DNA of 20,000 nucleotides from Neocallimastix lanati (nom. inval.) (Eukaryota; Neocallimastigomycota; Neocallimastigomycetes; Neocallimastigales; Neocallimastigaceae), in the NCBI GenBank assembly GCA_016946835.1, contig JACVTC010000101.1, positions 1 to 20,000 on the forward strand, written 5' to 3'. The translations under genes were made by a program, and so were the position numbers. The notes beneath the pieces are model-generated. The model saw nothing but the letters and a program-made list of their open reading frames with translations, was not told where the DNA came from and ran no database searches. Shown one piece after another: positions 19,382 through 20,000 of this stretch; position 1 is the first letter of the stretch, and every line of letters begins with the position of its first letter.

Positions 19382-20000
19382 TTTTATCTTTTATTAATAT
19401 AAGTTTAAATAAATAATATGATTTTAAGATATTTAAAATAATGTGTTAAAATATAAATTGAAATTTAAATATAAGGTATAAATGATAGATAATAAAAAAA
19501 AAATAAAATATTTTTTCAATCTCTATTTCACTAATTAAATAAATAATATATGTTTTTTATAATACACAATAATAAATAATTAATAGATAAAAGAATATAT
19601 TATATGTTCAAATACTATGTATTTATATAAAACTTAAATATACTTTCAAACAACCATTATATTGATATAACTATTATTTAAATTTACCTTTATTCAATAA
19701 TTGTAAAGTTCAAAAAAAGCGTAAAGAAAAAATTATTAAAAAAAAAAAAAAAATTCTAAAATATCATGAAATTTTTGACAAATAAGAATTTGACTATTTA
19801 ATACAATATATTAGCAATATAATTATAATATATTCATCTTATTTAAAATAAATAGATTTAAGATTTTTTTTTTTTTTGTAAATATATTAAAATAAATATA
19901 TTAACTTATTGATTTGTTATATTTATTTTATTGAAATCAATATATATATATTTATACAAAATTTTATTTGTTTATTTATGTATACATTTTTATAATGTAA
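19382..20000. other. Upstream region of the cystathionine beta-synthase gene
   Basis: No gene is seen. The start codon has A at -3. Runs of A at 19492-19503 and 19738-19753 and of T at 19865-19877 occur. The promoter must lie here, but no specific element can be told from background A/T sequence. Confidence 0.6.

Overview
The window looks like nuclear DNA of a zoosporic, extremely A+T-rich fungus, most likely an anaerobic gut fungus (Neocallimastigomycota). The reasons are: noncoding DNA made almost only of A, T, homopolymer tracts and AAAT/AAT microsatellites; short GT..AG introns; a fungalysin (M36) protease typical of fungi; a cystathionine beta-synthase of the yeast type; and a clear LRRC23-like axonemal protein, expected only in organisms that build motile flagella. 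Dictyostelium-like origin was considered because of the base composition, but slime moulds of that group lack flagella. The species assignment is inference.

Layout. 1-2067: A/T-rich upstream DNA. 2068-4115 (+): complete two-exon secreted fungalysin metalloprotease. 4116-13274: a 9-kb gene desert holding microsatellites and a graveyard of mobile elements and broken genes: an unidentified complex island (5231-5389), a decayed MULE-type transposase (about 6160-7500, minus), a nested 375-bp MITE-like insertion with a 9-bp target duplication (6480-6854), a shattered Ty1/copia polyprotein (about 7815-8790, minus), and two small broken plus-strand genes (10011-10199, 10705-10987). 13275-15727 (+): a seven-exon LRRC23-like radial-spoke protein. 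15728-17787: A/T-rich spacer with a small coding relic and hairpins near 16913-17180. 17788-19381 (minus): two-exon cystathionine beta-synthase, convergent with the LRRC23 gene. 19382-20000: the upstream region of that gene.

The three intact genes have unrelated jobs (extracellular proteolysis, flagellar axoneme, transsulfuration) and there is no sign of a cluster. I found no convincing new biological system. The most informative structure is the MITE inside the MULE relic: both the target duplication and the interrupted transposase reading can be read directly. All gene models were spliced by hand from reading frame, splice sites and family similarity recalled from memory; no database search was run.
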